From: Hamadaea sp013361475
GTDB taxonomy: Bacteria; Actinomycetota; Actinomycetes; Mycobacteriales; Micromonosporaceae
Assembly: GCF_040654195.1 (NCBI RefSeq)
Contig: NZ_JBFAHM010000004.1
Span: 124,001 to 188,000, forward strand
Reading direction: 5' to 3'
Length of the DNA: 64,000 nt
Of the stretch, positions 28,285 to 36,503 are shown one piece after another. The notes beneath the pieces are model-generated. The model was not told the origin of the DNA, did no database searches, and saw only the letters and a list, made by a program, of their open reading frames with translations. Within the stretch, counting starts at the first letter, position 1. Every line of letters begins with the position of its first letter. A program made the position numbers and the translations under genes.

Positions 28285-29331
28285 GTGAGCCAGCCGTCCA
28301 AGCGCCCCACCATCCGAGACGTCGCCCGCGCGGCCGGCGTCTCGGTCGCGACGGTCTCCCGGGCGCTCTCCGGCGACTACCCCGTCTCCAGCGCGACCCG
28401 CGCTCGCATCCAACGGGCCGTCCGCGACCTCGACTACGTGGTCAACGCACACGCCCGCGCGCTCTCGGGGGCAACCTCCAAGGTCGTGGCCATCCTCATG
28501 AAGGAGACGGTGACCCCGTTCTACGCGCACATCGCGGCGGGTGTGGAGGCCGAGGCGGCCGAGCACGGACGGCTCTGCCTGGTCTGCACCACGCACGGCG
28601 ACGCCGACCGCGAGCTGGAGATCATCAAGCTCATGCGCGAGCAGCACGCCGACGCCGTCATTCTCGTCGGCGGGGTCGTGGAGAACGAGGAATACCGCGA
28701 GCGGATGAAGCGCTACGCGATCGGCCTGGCCGACGCGGGCTCGAAGCTGGTGACCTGCGCCCGCCCGTCGCTGGGCCCGGACATCCCGGCGATCAGCGTC
28801 GAGTACGACAACGTCGGCGGGGCATACGCGGCCACGTCGCACCTGCTCTCCGCCGGTCACCGGCGCATCCTGATGCTGGCCGGGCCGGACGGCTTCACCA
28901 CCAGCGACCAGCGCGTGGTGGGCTACCGCAACGCGCTGGCGGCATACAAGATCCCGGTCGACCCGGCGCTCGTCAGCCACGGCGACATGGGGCGCGACGG
29001 CGGGTACGACCGCACGGCGGAGGTGCTCGACCGGGGCGTCGAGTTCACCGGCGTCTTCGCCGGCAACGACAACACCGCCGCCGGGGCGATCGCCGCGCTG
29101 CGGGACCGGGGCAAACGCGTACCGGAGGACGTCAGCATCATCGGGTTCGACGACGTCCCGCTGGCCGGTGACCTCAACCCGCCGCTGACGACGGTGCACC
29201 TGCCGCACGAGGAGCTGGGCCGCACGGCGGTGAAGATGGCGTTGCAGGGCAACGGCTCCGGTCGCCAGCACGTCATGCTCGGTACGCACATCGTCGTCCG
29301 CGACTCGGTCACCACCGCCACCCCCCACTGA
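28285..29331 (+). CDS. LacI family transcriptional regulator of the fucoside locus
   Basis: A 348-residue LacI/GalR regulator: the HTH TIRDVARAAGVSVATVSRAL (about 9-28) with hinge HARALSGATSK, then a periplasmic-binding-protein-like effector domain ending IIGFDDVPLAGDLNPPLTTV. GTG 28285 follows GGAG; the frame is open far upstream, but this is the only start placing the HTH correctly. It is divergent from DUF2264 and convergent with the GH29 gene. It likely senses a sugar from the locus and controls DUF2264, the transporter and the dehydrogenase. Confidence 0.93.
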   Translation: MSQPSKRPTIRDVARAAGVSVATVSRALSGDYPVSSATRARIQRAVRDLDYVVNAHARALSGATSKVVAILMKETVTPFYAHIAAGVEAEAAEHGRLCLVCTTHGDADRELEIIKLMREQHADAVILVGGVVENEEYRERMKRYAIGLADAGSKLVTCARPSLGPDIPAISVEYDNVGGAYAATSHLLSAGHRRILMLAGPDGFTTSDQRVVGYRNALAAYKIPVDPALVSHGDMGRDGGYDRTAEVLDRGVEFTGVFAGNDNTAAGAIAALRDRGKRVPEDVSIIGFDDVPLAGDLNPPLTTVHLPHEELGRTAVKMALQGNGSGRQHVMLGTHIVVRDSVTTATPH

Positions 29332-29337
29332 CGATCA

Positions 29338-29402
29338 GCGCTGGATCAGGGCTCCCGGTCGAATCTTGAGGCTGGATTCGACCGCGAACCCTGATCCAGC
29401 GC
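29338..29402. repeat. Dispersed palindromic repeat, copy B (encodes fucosidase C-terminus)
   Basis: Arms 29338-29365 and 29375-29402 (28 bases, 26 paired) share GCGCTGGATCAGGG and GGTCGAATCTTG with copy A at 16463. The minus-strand GH29 frame reads through the right arm and loop and most of the left arm, so the repeat supplies about the last 18 codons and the stop of that gene. Confidence 0.9.
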
Positions 29403-30578
29403 CGGAGAAAAGGCGGTCACGGCGGAGAGGGAGCCCGCGGGCACGAAGATGTCCAGGGAGGACGCCGTGACGGGCGGGACGGCGTGCCACCGGCGTATCC
29501 CGACGGTTGAGCCGACCGCGATCCGCTTACCGTCGGCCACCACGGCGTACCCGTCGATCTGCTGACCGGCCTGGAGGTCCTCGCGCAGTTCGAGGTGATC
29601 GAACCGCACGGGCGTGGGGAAGATGGCGCGGACGCCGCCGGGGATCGCGGACAGCGTGGCCGGGACGGGACGCGCGAAGCGGCGCCGCAGCTCCCCGGTG
29701 ACCTCGAGCAACCGGTCGACGTCGGCCGGGTCCAGTCGGCCGGACGGCATGGGCGCGAGGTTGAGCAGCAGGCCGGCGCCGAGCCCCATCGACCGGTAGA
29801 AGATCTCCAGCAGTTGCTCCCGGGTCTTCAACACCGACGACGGCTGCCAGAACCAGTCGGCCCGGATCGGGACGTCGCACTCCGGCGGCAGGTAGCGAGG
29901 TCCGTCCAACTGCGACACCGCGGTGGTGAACATCGAGACGTCCGTCGCGGAAACGGTGTAGCGCACCGGGTCGGTGGCCAGGCCGTCCTCGTTGCCGATC
30001 CATCGGATGGTCGGCTCGCCCAGGTTGAAGACCATCGCGTCGGGTTGATGTTCGCCGACGACCGCCATGATCCGCGCCCAGTCGTAGCTTCGACCCTCGG
30101 AGCCCGCGCCGTCGAACCAGATCTCGAACAGCGGCCCGTAGCCGGTGCACAGCTCGGTCAGCTGAGCGAGGTAGAAGTCGTCGTAGGCGCGCGGGTCGTC
30201 GTAGCAGGCCGCGTTCCGGTCCCAGGGCGACAGGTAGAGGCCCAGCCCCAGGCCCGCGGCCCGGCACGCTTGGGCCAGCTCCGCGACCACGTCACCCTGG
30301 CCGTCGCGCCAGGTCGCGCTCTTCACCGAGTACGCCGTGGTGGCGGTCGGCCAGAGGCAGAAGCCGTCGTGATGTTTGGCGGTGAGCACGACGTACCGCG
30401 CGCCCGCCTGCTTCGCGGTTTCGACCCACTGCCCGGCGTCGAGGCCGTCCGGCGCGAAGGTGGCCGGGTCGGCAGTGCCGTCGCCCCATTCCACGCCGTG
30501 GAAGGTGTTGATCCCGAAGTGGAAGAACAGCCCGAACCCGGCCTCCTGCCAGGCGAGCTGCTGCGGGGTCGGCCGCAT
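29346..30578 (-). CDS. GH29 alpha-L-fucosidase
   Basis: A 410-residue GH29 glycoside hydrolase without signal peptide, so it acts on imported oligosaccharides. FGLFFHFGINTFHGVEWG (15-32), TAKHHDGFCLWP (66-77) and the nucleophile Asp156 in FEIWFDGAG are clear. ATG 30578 has GGAG upstream. The last residues, ALDQGSRSNPASRFDREP, come from the dispersed palindrome and are not part of the family fold. It lies 60 bases downstream of the solute-binding protein gene, behind a strong hairpin that likely lowers its expression relative to the binding protein. Linkage preference is unknown. Confidence 0.93.
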   Translation of the reverse strand: MRPTPQQLAWQEAGFGLFFHFGINTFHGVEWGDGTADPATFAPDGLDAGQWVETAKQAGARYVVLTAKHHDGFCLWPTATTAYSVKSATWRDGQGDVVAELAQACRAAGLGLGLYLSPWDRNAACYDDPRAYDDFYLAQLTELCTGYGPLFEIWFDGAGSEGRSYDWARIMAVVGEHQPDAMVFNLGEPTIRWIGNEDGLATDPVRYTVSATDVSMFTTAVSQLDGPRYLPPECDVPIRADWFWQPSSVLKTREQLLEIFYRSMGLGAGLLLNLAPMPSGRLDPADVDRLLEVTGELRRRFARPVPATLSAIPGGVRAIFPTPVRFDHLELREDLQAGQQIDGYAVVADGKRIAVGSTVGIRRWHAVPPVTASSLDIFVPAGSLSAVTAFSPALDQGSRSNPASRFDREP

Positions 30579-30597
30579 CCGGTTCTCCTCACGCGAA

Positions 30598-30625
30598 GGG
30601 CGGCGCCGGTGGTCCGGCGCCGCCC
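30598..30625 (-). terminator. Intercistronic hairpin between binding protein and fucosidase
   Basis: Perfect 12-base arms gggcggcgccgg (30598-30609) and ccggcgccgccc (30614-30625), four-base loop, 13 bases beyond the binding-protein stop. Such hairpins stabilise the upstream mRNA and attenuate the downstream gene. Confidence 0.8.
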
Positions 30626-30637
30626 AGTCGAGCCGTC

Positions 30638-32305
30638 CTACTGGGCGGCCGCGTACTCCTTGCCGTACTCCTCGCCGATCTTGTCGCCGCCGTCGGCCTT
30701 GTACCGCTTGACGGCCGCGTCCCAGTCGTCGAGCGACGCCCGGCCCATGACGACCGCGTTCAGCACGTCGGTAATGGTCTTGCGGATGGCCGCCTCGCTC
30801 TTGCTGGCGGTGTCCGAGACCAGCCCGTACGCCGGGTTGCGGACCAGGTTCGGGGCGGTCTTCTGCTCGAACGAGTGCATGAGGGCGATCGCCTCGGGCG
30901 ACACCCCGGGGTAGAAGAGCACCTGCGGCGCGTCGCAGAGGTAGGTGATGGGCAGGTTGGTCTTGTTCTCCCCGCCCTTCCACAGGTCGGTCTGCGCGGG
31001 GTTGCCGTCCGCGTCCCGGGTGAAGTGCGTGCCCTCGACGCCGTAGTGGACCAGCTCGTACTCCTTGGTGCCGAACGGGGCGGCCAGGAAGTCGAGCACC
31101 CGCAGCAGCAGCTTGATGCGGTCGGGCGCGGCCTTCTTCAGCACGGTGTAGCCGAAGACGCTCCGGGCGGCGAAGAGCTTGCCGCCGGCGTTCCCGCCGA
31201 CGTAGGGCAGCGCCGGGGCGACGGTGTACGCGCCCTTGGCCGAGGTGATCATCTGCGAGTACGCGCCGAAGCCGTCGGTGAGGCTGGCGGTGATCTGCCC
31301 GGCGAAGTGGGTCTTCGCGTCCACCTGCGACACGGTCAGCGCGTCCGGATAGTACGCGCCCGCCGCGAACAGGTCCCGCATGAACGCCACGGCCTGCTTG
31401 AACTCCGGCGTCGCGAAGTACGACACGAAGGTGCCGTTGTCGTTCTTCCAGAGGTTCGGCGCGCCCCACGCGGGGGCGTGCACGCCGAGGCCGAAGTTGC
31501 CGCTCTTGCTCGCGCCGAGGGCGTACTTCTTGTCCTTGGTGAGCGTCTTGGCCGCGGTCAGCAGGTCCGAGCTGGTCCAGCCGCCCGCGCTGAACGCCTT
31601 GTCGTCGACTCCGGCGCCCTTCCACATCTCCCGGTTGGCGTAGAAGATGTTGCCCGGCGCGGGCCGCTCGACCGGCACGCCCATGATCCGGCCCTTGACC
31701 CGGCCCATGTCCTTCCAGGCCCGGGTGGGGATGTTCGCCAGGTTCGGGTACGCCTTCACGGCGTCGCCGGACAGGTACTCCGACAGGTCGGCGCACTTGC
31801 TGGCGACGAAGTCGGCCTCGCGCGGCAGGATGTAGCCGCCACCGATGTTCATGATGTCGGGCAGGTCGTCGCCGGCCATCAGGGTGGCCATCTTCGCCTG
31901 GTAGTCGGCGTCCGGGACGACGGTCAGCTGCAGGTCGATGCCGAGCGCCTCGTTGACCGCCTGAAGGAACTTGTTGGTCTCCTTCGGGCCGGGCGGCGTG
32001 CCGTAGGTGATCACGACCGCCTTGACGACGCTGCCGTCGCCGGGCTTGCCGTTGGTGGCGTTGCCGATCTGCGACGGGTATTTGGTGTAGCCGTTCTGCA
32101 CGTCGTTGCCGTCGCCCGGCAGGTCCGGGGTGGGCACCTTGGCCGCCGTGTAGGTCGGCCACGCCGCCAGCTCGGTGCCGGCGTTGCCGACACCGCCGCC
32201 ACCGCTGCCGTCGCCGCAGGCGCTGATCAGCGACGGCACCGCGACCGCGGTCGCGCCCAGGCCGATCGCCCGGAACACCGAGCGGCGGGAAAGCTCCGAA
32301 GACAT
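30638..32305 (-). CDS. Extracellular sugar-binding lipoprotein (LplA-like) of an ABC importer
   Basis: A 555-residue solute-binding protein. The N-terminus has a twin-arginine pattern (SRRSVFRAIG) and a lipobox SLISAC with Cys30, so it is probably a Tat-exported lipoprotein. The large size and sequence (YTKYPSQIGN, DLPDIMNIGG, WTSSDLLTAAKTL) fit the LplA/YtcQ family of oligosaccharide-binding proteins. It is followed by a hairpin and the fucosidase, and preceded by two permease genes. No ATPase gene is present; such importers often share a common MsmX-type ATPase encoded elsewhere. Confidence 0.92.
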   Translation of the reverse strand: MSSELSRRSVFRAIGLGATAVAVPSLISACGDGSGGGGVGNAGTELAAWPTYTAAKVPTPDLPGDGNDVQNGYTKYPSQIGNATNGKPGDGSVVKAVVITYGTPPGPKETNKFLQAVNEALGIDLQLTVVPDADYQAKMATLMAGDDLPDIMNIGGGYILPREADFVASKCADLSEYLSGDAVKAYPNLANIPTRAWKDMGRVKGRIMGVPVERPAPGNIFYANREMWKGAGVDDKAFSAGGWTSSDLLTAAKTLTKDKKYALGASKSGNFGLGVHAPAWGAPNLWKNDNGTFVSYFATPEFKQAVAFMRDLFAAGAYYPDALTVSQVDAKTHFAGQITASLTDGFGAYSQMITSAKGAYTVAPALPYVGGNAGGKLFAARSVFGYTVLKKAAPDRIKLLLRVLDFLAAPFGTKEYELVHYGVEGTHFTRDADGNPAQTDLWKGGENKTNLPITYLCDAPQVLFYPGVSPEAIALMHSFEQKTAPNLVRNPAYGLVSDTASKSEAAIRKTITDVLNAVVMGRASLDDWDAAVKRYKADGGDKIGEEYGKEYAAAQ

Positions 32306-32354
32306 GGAGTGGTTCCTTTCTCGACAGTGAGAATGAGCGGGAGGAGGAGGAGGA

Positions 32355-33260
32355 CTAGCTCTTGATCGCCCCGGTCAGCACTCCGCGGACGAAGAAGCGC
32401 TGGACGAACGGGTAGACGAGGATGATCGGGATGACCGCGATGATCACGACGGCCATCCGGACCGTCTGCGGCGCCGACACCGCCGCCGCGTCGGCGGCCG
32501 ACGGGTCCGCCAGCTGGGCGCCCTGGATGACGTACATCCGCAGCACCTGCTGGATCGGGAACTTCGAGTCCGACATGTAGATCGCGGCGTGGAACCACGC
32601 GTTCCAGTAGCTGACCGCGTAGAAGAGGCCGATGACGGCCAGCACCGCCTTGGACAGCGGGAGCACGACGCGCCACAGCACCTGCCATTCGCCGGCGCCG
32701 TCGAGGCGGGCCGCCTCGAACAGCTCCTCCGGCAGGCCCTGGATGAAGCCCCGGACGATCACGAGGTTGAACACGTTGATCATCACCGGCGCGATCAGGG
32801 CCGCGTAGTTGTCCAGCAGGCCGAGCTGTTTCACGACCAGGTACGCCGGGATCATGCCGGGCGGGAAGAGGAAGGTGAACAGGATGCCGAGCAGGATCTT
32901 CTTCCCGCCGACCAGCTGCGGGCGGCTCAGCGCGTACGCCAGCAGGGTGGTGGCGACGAGACTGGCCAGCGTGCCGACGAGCGTCACGCCGATGCTGACG
33001 CCGATGGCCTTGGTGACCTGACCACCCCGGAAGATGTCCCGGTACGCGTCCAGCGTGGGATGCTCCGGCCACAGCACCCAGCCGCCGTTGGCGACGACCT
33101 CGTCCGGGCTGGCCAGGCTGGTCGAGATGACCACGAGGAACGGGACCAGCACGAGCGCGCAGATGACCACCAGCGCCAGGCCCTTGGCCGCCTTCGTGAC
33201 CGGCTTGGCGGGCTCCTGCCAGGCCGGCCGGCCCGCCCGCTTGAGGGTCGCGCTGCTCAT
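32355..33260 (-). CDS. Carbohydrate ABC transporter permease (LplC/YtcP type)
   Basis: A 301-residue inner-membrane permease with six helices. The EAA loop reads EAARLDGAGEWQVLWRVVLP (about 188-207), the ATPase contact site. The SKFPIQQVLRMYVIQ segment is typical of the LplC group. ATG 33260 overlaps the stop of the partner permease (ATGA), indicating coupled synthesis of the heterodimer. Confidence 0.93.
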   Translation of the reverse strand: MSSATLKRAGRPAWQEPAKPVTKAAKGLALVVICALVLVPFLVVISTSLASPDEVVANGGWVLWPEHPTLDAYRDIFRGGQVTKAIGVSIGVTLVGTLASLVATTLLAYALSRPQLVGGKKILLGILFTFLFPPGMIPAYLVVKQLGLLDNYAALIAPVMINVFNLVIVRGFIQGLPEELFEAARLDGAGEWQVLWRVVLPLSKAVLAVIGLFYAVSYWNAWFHAAIYMSDSKFPIQQVLRMYVIQGAQLADPSAADAAAVSAPQTVRMAVVIIAVIPIILVYPFVQRFFVRGVLTGAIKS

Positions 33261-34246
33261 CGGTAGACCCCCTGCTCGCCGAGGCGGTGGGCGACCTTGT
33301 TGGCGGCGTACACGAGGATCGCGCCGATGACGCCCTTGAAGATGCCGGCCGCGGCGGCCAGCGGGAAGTCGCCTCCACCGCCGAGGCTCTTGTAATAGAC
33401 GTAGGTGTCGATGATCTCCCCGGCCGCCGGGCCGACCGCGTCCCGTTGCAGCAGGAGCTGTTCGAAGCCGACGGAGAGCACCTCGCCGAGGCGCAGGACC
33501 AGCAGCAGCACGACGACCGAGCGGATGCCGGGCAGGGTGACGTGCCAGAACCGCCGCCAGGGGCCGGCGCCGTCCATCGCGGACGCCTCGTAGAGCGTGT
33601 CGTCGACCTGGGCCAGCGCGGCCAGGAAGATGATCGTGCCCCAGCCCGAGTCCTTCCAGATGACCTGCGCGATGAGCAGCGGCTTGAAGGCGTCCGGGTT
33701 GCCGATGATGTCCACGGTGTGCAGGCCGTGATCGGCGAGGAACCCGTTGACCACGCCCGCGCCGCCCAGGATCTGCTGGAACAGCGCGACGACGATGACC
33801 CACGAGATGAAGTGCGGCAGGTAAACGACGTTCTGCACCAGGCGCTTGATGGTGGTGCTCGTCAGACTGTGCAGCAGCAGCGCCAGCCCCAACGGCACCG
33901 GGAAGTAGAAGATCAGCTGCAGCAGCGAGATCTCCACCGTGTTGAGCACCGCGTGCCAGAAGTCGGCGTCGCCGAACATCTTCTGGAAGGTCTCGAAGCC
34001 GACGAGGTTCGACTCGGTGACCGAGATGCCCGGCCAGTAGTCGGTGAAGGCGATGACCATCCCGAAGGCGGCGCCCAGGTGGAAGATCAAGAAGTACGCG
34101 AGACCGGGCAGAAGGAACAGCCACAGTAACCGGTCACGTACCAGTTTCCGCCACAGAGGCGTACGATCGCGCGGCACGCGGGGTGCCTTACCTGCGCCTC
34201 CGCCATCTGCCGCCGCGGTTTTCCGGGCGATCGTGCTGGCCGTCAT
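33257..34246 (-). CDS. Carbohydrate ABC transporter permease (LplB type)
   Basis: A 329-residue permease with six helices after a basic Ala-rich N-terminus. It contains YLPHFISWVIVVALFQQIL and the EAA loop EASAMDGAGPWRRFWHVTLP, typical of LplB/UgpA-like subunits. ATG 34246 follows GGAGGG; the frame extends to 34279 without support. It is the first gene of the importer operon, with an AACCGGTT palindrome upstream. Confidence 0.93.
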   Translation of the reverse strand: MTASTIARKTAAADGGGAGKAPRVPRDRTPLWRKLVRDRLLWLFLLPGLAYFLIFHLGAAFGMVIAFTDYWPGISVTESNLVGFETFQKMFGDADFWHAVLNTVEISLLQLIFYFPVPLGLALLLHSLTSTTIKRLVQNVVYLPHFISWVIVVALFQQILGGAGVVNGFLADHGLHTVDIIGNPDAFKPLLIAQVIWKDSGWGTIIFLAALAQVDDTLYEASAMDGAGPWRRFWHVTLPGIRSVVVLLLVLRLGEVLSVGFEQLLLQRDAVGPAAGEIIDTYVYYKSLGGGGDFPLAAAAGIFKGVIGAILVYAANKVAHRLGEQGVYR

Positions 34247-34278
34247 GGCCCTCCCTCCTCGGCAAGTGACCGAGAACA

Positions 34279-34290
34279 TAAACCGGTTAC
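34279..34290. promoter_or_regulatory. Operator candidate upstream of the importer operon
   Basis: The perfect palindrome AACCGGTT (34281-34288) within TAAACCGGTTAC, about 35 bases upstream of the LplB-type start, resembles LacI-family half-sites and the sites at 28212 and 34378. Confidence 0.45.
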
Positions 34291-34377
34291 TAGCCCGGCG
34301 TCAAGAGAGCCGCTTTCCCGCGCAGTCTTGTCCGGCATTGACCTCGTGTGACCGCGCAGATTACAGTGCCGCTCGTA

Positions 34378-34393
34378 CAGAAAGCGGTTTCTG
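34378..34393. promoter_or_regulatory. Operator candidate upstream of the hydroxyacid dehydrogenase
   Basis: Palindrome cagaaa-gcgg-tttctg, 25 bases before the dehydrogenase start. On the other strand it contains ACCGCTTTC, shared with the site at 28212. It lies in the divergent promoter region of importer and dehydrogenase. Confidence 0.5.
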
Positions 34394-34418
34394 TCAACTG
34401 CGCAAGGAGCAGCTCACG

Positions 34419-35429
34419 ATGACTCTCCCCCGCCCGGTCGGCGCCTTCTCGATGCGCCCCGACGTGCTGCCGGCGGCGTTCACCCCGGACCTCCTCGCCC
34501 GGCTCGGCGAGCGGCTGGCCCTGATGCCCGCGACCGAGCCCGGCGACGGACCGGCCGTGCTCGGCCCGGACGACGACCGGCTCGCCGAGGTGACCGTCCT
34601 GATCACCTCGTGGGAGGCGTTCCGGCTGGACGCGACCGCGCTCGAGCGCATGCCCCGGCTACGGGCGGTGGTGCACGCGGCCGGTTCCGTCCGGCATCAC
34701 GTCACCGAGGAGGTGTGGCGACGCGGCATCCTGGTCTCGTCGGCCGCCGACGCCAACGCCGATCCGGTCGCCGACTTCACCGCCGCCGCCATCGCGCTCG
34801 GCCTGAAGCGGGTGATCCCGATGGCCCGGCAGTACGCCGACACCGGCCGCGTGCCCGCGTTCGGCGAGCGAGTGGGGGCGGACGGGCGGACGGTCGGCGT
34901 CGTCGGGGCCTCCCGGATCGGGCGCCGCGTCATCCGCCGCCTGGTCACGGCCGGGCACACCGTCCTGGTCTCGGATCCGTTCCTGGACAAGGCCGACGCC
35001 GCGGAACTAGGCGCCCAGCTGACCGACCTCGACGACATGTGCCGCCGCAGCGACGTACTGACGGTCCACGCCCCGGCGCTGCCGGAGACCCGTCACCTCA
35101 TCAACGCGGACCGCCTGAAACTGCTGCGCGACGGCGCGCTGCTGGTGAACACCGCCCGAGGCAGCCTCGTCGACACCGAGGCGCTGCTGGCCGAGTGCCG
35201 CACCGGCCGCCTCGACGCCGTCCTGGATGTCACCGACCCGGAGCCGCTGCCCGTCGGCCATCCCCTCTTCGACCTGCCGAACGTGCTGATCACGCCGCAT
35301 CTGGGCGGAGTTCAGGGCAGCGAGGTACGCCGCTTCGGCGCGTACGCCACCGCCGAGGTCGAGCGGTTCACGAGCGGGCAGCCTCTGCTCGGCGAGGTAC
35401 GCCTCGAGGACCTTCCCCGCCTCGCCTAG
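34419..35429 (+). CDS. D-isomer-specific 2-hydroxyacid dehydrogenase
   Basis: A 336-residue NAD-dependent dehydrogenase of the phosphoglycerate dehydrogenase/hydroxyacid family. The nucleotide-binding segment is TVGVVGASRIGRRVIRRL, where the middle Gly of GxGxxG is replaced by Ser. The catalytic Arg is in NTARGSLVD, the Glu in DVTDPEPLP and the His in ITPHLGG. ATG 34419 has AAGGAG. It is divergent from the importer and shares operator-like sequence with the LacI promoter region, so it probably acts in catabolism of the imported sugar. The last 62 bases overlap the convergent DUF2809 gene. Confidence 0.9.
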   Translation: MTLPRPVGAFSMRPDVLPAAFTPDLLARLGERLALMPATEPGDGPAVLGPDDDRLAEVTVLITSWEAFRLDATALERMPRLRAVVHAAGSVRHHVTEEVWRRGILVSSAADANADPVADFTAAAIALGLKRVIPMARQYADTGRVPAFGERVGADGRTVGVVGASRIGRRVIRRLVTAGHTVLVSDPFLDKADAAELGAQLTDLDDMCRRSDVLTVHAPALPETRHLINADRLKLLRDGALLVNTARGSLVDTEALLAECRTGRLDAVLDVTDPEPLPVGHPLFDLPNVLITPHLGGVQGSEVRRFGAYATAEVERFTSGQPLLGEVRLEDLPRLA

Positions 35430-35781
35430 TCACCGCCGCGTGCACCGCGTACGCAACCGCGACGCCGACGGCGTACCAGAGCAGGTCGGGGGCGTTGAAG
35501 GTGCTGCCGAGGATCAGCCGGGCGAGGGCGCTGCGCTCCGACAGCTCGGCCGGGATCGGGCTGAGCTGGAAGAACTCCACCGCCCAGCAGACGGCGAGCG
35601 CGATCGCTGCGCTCGGCAACGGCCGGAGCCGGGGCGCGACGACGAGGACGAGGACGTAGACGAGCACGGCGTACAGCGCCACTCCGGCGTACTTCGCGAA
35701 CACGCCACCTGTGAAGGCGCGTACCCCGAGCCCGGCGAGGAGGACGACGACCGCGGCGAGCACCGCCCGCAGGCGGGTCAC
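35368..35781 (-). CDS. DUF2809 family membrane protein
   Basis: A 137-residue protein with four transmembrane helices: the YAGVALYAVLVYVLVLVVAP helix, AIALAVCWAVEFFQL, and APDLLWYAVGVAVAYAVHA match DUF2809. GTG 35781 overlaps the GNAT stop (GTGA). The basic C-terminal tail is encoded in antisense to the end of the hydroxyacid dehydrogenase gene (35368-35429), so one or both 3' ends have drifted. Function unknown. Confidence 0.85.
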   Translation of the reverse strand: MTRLRAVLAAVVVLLAGLGVRAFTGGVFAKYAGVALYAVLVYVLVLVVAPRLRPLPSAAIALAVCWAVEFFQLSPIPAELSERSALARLILGSTFNAPDLLWYAVGVAVAYAVHAAVTRRGGEGPRGVPRRAEAARS

Positions 35782-36284
35782 CGCTCCTTCCGGAAGACCA
35801 CCTGGTGTACGCCGTCGTCGTCGTCGAACTCGGTGAGCGGAGACATGCCGAGCCGCCGCATGACGGCCTGCGACCGCACGTTGCCGACCGCCGTGATCGA
35901 CAGGATTTCCGGCAGGCCGAGACGGTCGAAGCCGTAGTCCAGCACCGCCAGTGCCGCCTCGGTGGCGTACCCGTGGCCCCAGGCCGACCGGGCGAGCCGC
36001 CAGCCGATCTCGACCCCGTCGACCGGCGCCTCCTCGTCGACCGCGTCCAGGCCGGCCATCCCGACGAGCTCGCCGGTCTCCAGGACCTCCACGGCCCAGA
36101 AGCCGAAGCCGTCACGGTCGATGCACTCCTGGAAGTAGCGGATGGACGCCGCTGCCTGCTCCCGTGACAGCAAAGGGCCGAGATGCTCGCGGACCTCGGG
36201 GTCTGCGCTCATCTCGGCCCACGGGTCGAGGTCGGTGTCACGCCAGCTGCGCAGCAGCAGACGGCCGGTCTTGATCTCGATCAT
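35778..36284 (-). CDS. GNAT family N-acetyltransferase (RimJ/RimL-like)
   Basis: A 168-residue acetyltransferase: TGRLLLRSWRDTDLDPWAEM at the start, WRLARSAWGHGYATEAALAVLDYGF as the acetyl-CoA loop, and NVRSQAVMRRLGM near the end, typical of the RimJ/RimL group that acetylates protein N-termini or small amines. It is translationally coupled to the downstream DUF2809 gene. Substrate unknown. Confidence 0.9.
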   Translation of the reverse strand: MIEIKTGRLLLRSWRDTDLDPWAEMSADPEVREHLGPLLSREQAAASIRYFQECIDRDGFGFWAVEVLETGELVGMAGLDAVDEEAPVDGVEIGWRLARSAWGHGYATEAALAVLDYGFDRLGLPEILSITAVGNVRSQAVMRRLGMSPLTEFDDDDGVHQVVFRKER

Positions 36285-36307
36285 CCGGCCAGCCTAGCCG
36301 GACGTGT

Positions 36308-36469
36308 TCAGCGCTCCTCGCGGAACTCAACGTGCTGCTTCACGATCGGGTCGTACTTGCGGACGACCAGGCGATCGGGGTCGTTTCGGCGGTTCTTCCG
36401 CGTGACGTACGTGTATCCGGTCCCGGCGGTGGAGCGCAGCTTCACGATCGGGCGGGTGTCGACGGCCAT
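36308..36469 (-). CDS. rpmG: 50S ribosomal protein L33, zinc-free (C-minus) paralogue
   Basis: A 53-residue L33: MAVDTRPIVKLRSTAGTGYT, then YVTRKNRRNDPDRLVVRKYDP and a VEFREER end. The four zinc-binding cysteines of the C-plus form are absent. In actinobacteria such C-minus copies of L33, L28, S14 and S18 are commonly Zur-repressed and made in zinc limitation. ATG 36469 follows AGGAGAG. No convincing Zur box is visible in the short upstream gap, and none of the usual co-regulated ribosomal paralogues is adjacent. Confidence 0.93.
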   Translation of the reverse strand: MAVDTRPIVKLRSTAGTGYTYVTRKNRRNDPDRLVVRKYDPIVKQHVEFREER

Positions 36470-36503
36470 GTCACTCTCCTAGCTCTTTCGACCCCTGACA
36501 ACG

